Assembly: GCA_904501975.1 (NCBI GenBank)
Contig: CAJGCZ010000063.1
Coordinates: 1-8,385 of the forward strand
DNA length: 8,385 bases
DNA from: an uncultured Akkermansia sp.
GTDB taxonomy: Bacteria; Verrucomicrobiota; Verrucomicrobiia; Verrucomicrobiales; Akkermansiaceae
Direction: 5' to 3'
Part shown: one piece after another, positions 5,684 through 8,385 of the stretch
How positions within the stretch are numbered: the stretch's first letter is position 1
How the letters are laid out: every line of letters starts with the position of its first letter
The notes under the pieces: model-generated
Seen by the model: only the letters and a program-made list of their open reading frames with translations
Told to the model about the DNA's origin: nothing
Database searches by the model: none
Made by a program: the position numbers and the translations under genes

Positions 5684-7987
5684 TCAGTAAGCGTATGAGG
5701 GCTGTTTATGCAAAGTGCGAGAGTGGGGCTTTGCCGACGGAACGGCCGAGCCACGGAAAGGTTTGACCCCGCTGCCGGAGCGCTTGGCGTACGATGGCAA
5801 GGGAATAATCAGCTCTTCTTCCGGCAAGGCTTCATTCTTGGCTTTGGCTCGCAGGGTCTTTTTGCGCTCAGACTCGTCAATCCAGTATAAATGGCTGTCC
5901 ATGGGGTCATGGTAATGCGGCGGGCAGAAACGGCACGATGCGGTATCCGGCCAACGCAACCAGCGCCATTGAGCAAAACGGCAGTACGAGGTGGTCCACC
6001 CCGGCACCCAACACGCCTCATTGGCAATGAGCTGTTGCACCAAATGATGAGCCGCAATGGACTCCGCCTCGCGGGTGGCATTGCCGGCTTTAAGAATAGC
6101 CGCATCCAAATCCGCCGAAGCCACAGCCATGATGTTGTTGGTACCTTTTACCGTGGAGCCGTCCTCGCGGCGAGCTTGAGAGGAAAGGAAGAACTGTGAG
6201 GGATCCGGCATGATGGGAGAGAAGCCCCAACCAAAGATACCCACGGTAAAGTTTTTCTCCTTCATCTTGGTAAAGAAAACGGTATCATCCATCTGCTCAT
6301 AGCGCAAATCTAACCCGCACTCCGCGGCGTATTCGCGCAGAATATTCATGCAGTTAATATACAACGGGTCTATGCGGGAGTTAACCACCACTTGAAGGCG
6401 CGTGCCATCCCGCTTTTGCAAAATGCCGTCGCCCCCTTCCATGGTATAGCCGGCTAAGGCAAAAAACTCGCGGGCTTTTTGCGGGTCATAAGGCAAGGCG
6501 CGGATGGTGTCATCCGTATAAGCGCCAAAGCCGGAGAAGTAGGACCCCAAGCGCTCACAATCGCCACGGAACACGCTATCTATCACCGCCTGCACATTGA
6601 GTGCATGGTGAAAACCCAGGCGCATATTTCTGTTATTGAAGGGAGCACGGGAGCAATTAAGGTGGAATCCCAAGCTATTGCGCGGCCAAATATTGCTGTA
6701 GTGCACGCGCTGCACATAGCCTTTGTGCACCGCCTCCATCTCCAGCCCCTCATACCACAAATCCGATTCACGGCAGGTGATGACGTCTAACTCGCCAATG
6801 CGGAACAATTCTCGGACTTTGGAGGATTCTGCAATGAAGGAATACACAATGCGATCCACATTGCAACTAAAGCGGGTGTACTTGCGGTCTTTGGCCCACC
6901 AGTTTTTAACGCGGCGCAGCGTAATCATACGGCCCAGCACCATACCATCCGGGTCAATTTTGTAGGCGCCGGTGGTGGGCACGGGGCGCCACAAGTAGCG
7001 CGTGGAGTAATCCGGGCCAAACTCTGCATAAAAGCGCGTGCAACTGGCGGGTACGGCCGCATAATAAGCGGCAGACGGGCGAGGCGAAGCCAGCGTTACC
7101 GCCAAAATATTGTTGCCGTATACCGTAATATGCGAGAAGTTGCCCAAGTAATAGTTGCCGTAAAAAGGCTCGGCGCTGTGCTCAGAGGTGCGAACATACA
7201 GCGAGGTGATGAAATCGCGCGTGGTAAGCAAATCTCCGTTATTAAAACGTGCCTGTTCATCAATATGAAAATACACGGTTCGTCCATCGTCCGAGACGGC
7301 CCAACGATCCGCCGTGCCGGGAATCAGCTTGCCGGTTCCGGGGTGAATGCGCACCAGCGGCAGGTCAATGTCGTCGTAAATATAACGGCGGGTGGCATGA
7401 TTGCTGTTGGGACCGAACAAACAGAGCGTTGCCGGAAAGGAGCGCTGCAAGGCTAAGCGCAGTGTGCCGCCTTTGCGAGCTTTGCGGCTGCCCAGCTCGG
7501 GCTCCTCATTGCCGTATTGCCATGTAAGATTTGAAGGCAACTCATTTGCAGCGCAAAAACGCAGGTAATCCCCGGAGTTGCGCCTCTCTAACAGGTTGGT
7601 ATATTTTTGCAGCGAGGCACTCAGCGCTACCTCGGCGGCACGGGCTTCATCGCTGCCGGGGCATGCTTTCATGCGCGACTCCATCGCTGCCAGATATTCT
7701 GCACGAGCCGTTTCGCAAGCTTTTTCCACATACTCGCGGTTGCGCTGATTCCAGCGCTCGGGGAAGCCCATGAAGCCCTCCGGCATGCGCCAGGATTGCG
7801 CATACTCCGGCACTGCGGCCCCGGGGGCAAAGGCTGCGGGCATTTCTTGCTCCTCCGGCGGGGTCCAAGATACGCCCTTTTGTTCCTCGCGGCTATCGCA
7901 GCTACAGAACAACACACACAAGCAGCAGATGATGCCCAACGGCAACCATCCGGCAAAACGCAGTCTCTTCTGTTGTGTGGTGCTCAT
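5684..7987 (-). CDS. Peptide-binding lipoprotein, solute-binding protein family 5 (YejA-like)
   Basis: It captures peptides outside the inner membrane and delivers them to the permease. The 767-residue product starts with KR-rich residues, a hydrophobic stretch (about 12-27) and a probable lipid-modified C30 in FCSC, a loose lipobox. Residues about 31-170 are an extra segment, largely helical and charged, with no match I know. The family 5 domain opens with KGGTLRLAL near 172, and the phrases NWWAKD (362-367) and RAPFNNRN (447-454) recall E. coli YejA. The domain ends near 700, followed by a basic Ser/Pro-rich tail. Typical family members have 500-600 residues, so this one is long. The mature part holds 15 cysteines besides C30. 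The gene lies 4 bases after the permease and 8 before the ATPase, in one operon. The natural ligand is unknown. Confidence 0.9.
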   Translation of the reverse strand: MSTTQQKRLRFAGWLPLGIICCLCVLFCSCDSREEQKGVSWTPPEEQEMPAAFAPGAAVPEYAQSWRMPEGFMGFPERWNQRNREYVEKACETARAEYLAAMESRMKACPGSDEARAAEVALSASLQKYTNLLERRNSGDYLRFCAANELPSNLTWQYGNEEPELGSRKARKGGTLRLALQRSFPATLCLFGPNSNHATRRYIYDDIDLPLVRIHPGTGKLIPGTADRWAVSDDGRTVYFHIDEQARFNNGDLLTTRDFITSLYVRTSEHSAEPFYGNYYLGNFSHITVYGNNILAVTLASPRPSAAYYAAVPASCTRFYAEFGPDYSTRYLWRPVPTTGAYKIDPDGMVLGRMITLRRVKNWWAKDRKYTRFSCNVDRIVYSFIAESSKVRELFRIGELDVITCRESDLWYEGLEMEAVHKGYVQRVHYSNIWPRNSLGFHLNCSRAPFNNRNMRLGFHHALNVQAVIDSVFRGDCERLGSYFSGFGAYTDDTIRALPYDPQKAREFFALAGYTMEGGDGILQKRDGTRLQVVVNSRIDPLYINCMNILREYAAECGLDLRYEQMDDTVFFTKMKEKNFTVGIFGWGFSPIMPDPSQFFLSSQARREDGSTVKGTNNIMAVASADLDAAILKAGNATREAESIAAHHLVQQLIANEACWVPGWTTSYCRFAQWRWLRWPDTASCRFCPPHYHDPMDSHLYWIDESERKKTLRAKAKNEALPEEELIIPLPSYAKRSGSGVKPFRGSAVPSAKPHSRTLHKQPSYAY

Positions 7988-7991
7988 GTGT

Positions 7992-8385
7992 TTATTCGTA
8001 ATATGTATGGCGGCGGGGGTCTACAGCTTCGCGCACGGCTTCACCAATGAAGGTCACCAGCATCAGCGTGCTCACCAAGGCACAGAAGGCAGATGACACC
8101 ACCCAAGGCGAGGCCAGTTTCGACAAACCATCGTTAAGCAAACGCCCCCAACTGGCGTAGGTATCGGGCAAGCCGAATCCCATGTAATCCAGCGAGGCTA
8201 GGGAAAGCACCACGGCCGCTGCACTGAACGGCAGCAGGGTAACGACAATGCCGGTCATGTTCGGCAAAATGTGTTTGCGCAGAATATGAAACGGCCCTGC
8301 CCCCATCACGCGCGCTGCCTCCACATATTCTCGGGTTTTCTCCTTCATGGTCGCCGTGCGCACCAAATAGGTAATGTGCATCCAC
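7992..8385 (-). CDS. Peptide ABC transporter permease, YejE/DppC type (N-terminal part beyond the right edge)
   Basis: This is the C-terminal part of an inner-membrane permease of the binding-protein-dependent family. The reading frame stays open to the window edge, and the preceding codon encodes Trp just before the first Met, matching the YejE phrase WMxxTxxVR. The internal Met is therefore not the true start. The EAA loop that docks the ATPase is present (EYVEAARVMGAG followed by ILRKHILPN). Next come a hydrophobic segment, the conserved SLDYMGFGLP and SWGRLL, and a last helix ending in TFIGEAVREAVDPRR, which closely resembles the YejE C-terminus. It is directly upstream of the binding protein in the same operon; a YejB-type permease is expected further right. 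Confidence 0.9.
   Translation of the reverse strand, partial: WMHITYLVRTATMKEKTREYVEAARVMGAGPFHILRKHILPNMTGIVVTLLPFSAAAVVLSLASLDYMGFGLPDTYASWGRLLNDGLSKLASPWVVSSAFCALVSTLMLVTFIGEAVREAVDPRRHTYYE

Noticed and set aside
7992..8381. Permease as a complete 129-residue protein starting at 8381
   Set aside because: The frame stays open to the window edge with a Trp codon before the Met, and the sequence corresponds only to the C-terminal third or so of a YejE-type permease.

Overview
The window looks like chromosomal DNA of a Gram-negative bacterium with moderate to high GC. Evidence for the cell type is a lipoprotein-anchored peptide-binding protein, a phosphoethanolamine-transferase-type enzyme and a UbiE/MenG quinone methyltransferase. 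Shine-Dalgarno sequences are weak or absent before most genes. From the overall look of the proteins and the hairpin-rich repeat at the left end I lean towards a gut Verrucomicrobiota (Akkermansia-like) relative. That is an impression from reading, not a result. There are six genes, no tRNA or rRNA, no transposase and no CRISPR array.

Layout. Positions 1-180 are non-coding, GC-rich and full of small hairpins and short direct repeats; they look like the end of a dispersed repeat. Next, on the minus strand and read from right to left, is a three-gene operon: a small membrane-anchored, extremely acidic protein (2108-2830), isocitrate dehydrogenase (878-2101) and UbiE/MenG (193-864), with gaps of 6 and 13 bases. 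A good sigma70-type promoter (TTGCAT, 16 bases, TATAAT) lies just upstream at 2850-2877 and fixes the start of the acidic protein. The 173-base gap 2831-3003 also holds a weaker plus-strand promoter candidate for the gene at 3004-4677, a five-helix membrane enzyme of the alkaline phosphatase/sulfatase superfamily resembling EptA-type phosphoethanolamine transferases. That gene converges, with two bases between stop codons, on a minus-strand peptide ABC transporter operon. In transcription order this operon holds a permease cut by the right edge (7992-8385), a long lipoprotein solute-binding protein (5684-7987) and one OppD/DppD-type ATPase (4680-5675), with gaps of 4 and 8 bases.

How they fit together. 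Isocitrate dehydrogenase and UbiE/MenG pair central carbon oxidation with quinone synthesis; the acidic protein between them and the promoter has no obvious role in either. The transporter most resembles the Yej (microcin C/oligopeptide) system, but its ATPase is a single half rather than the fused YejF, and its binding protein carries an extra N-terminal segment. The most notable observation is that the isocitrate dehydrogenase keeps its catalytic residues but has replaced five residues that hold the 2'-phosphate of NADP in the E. coli enzyme, so it is probably not an ordinary NADP enzyme.
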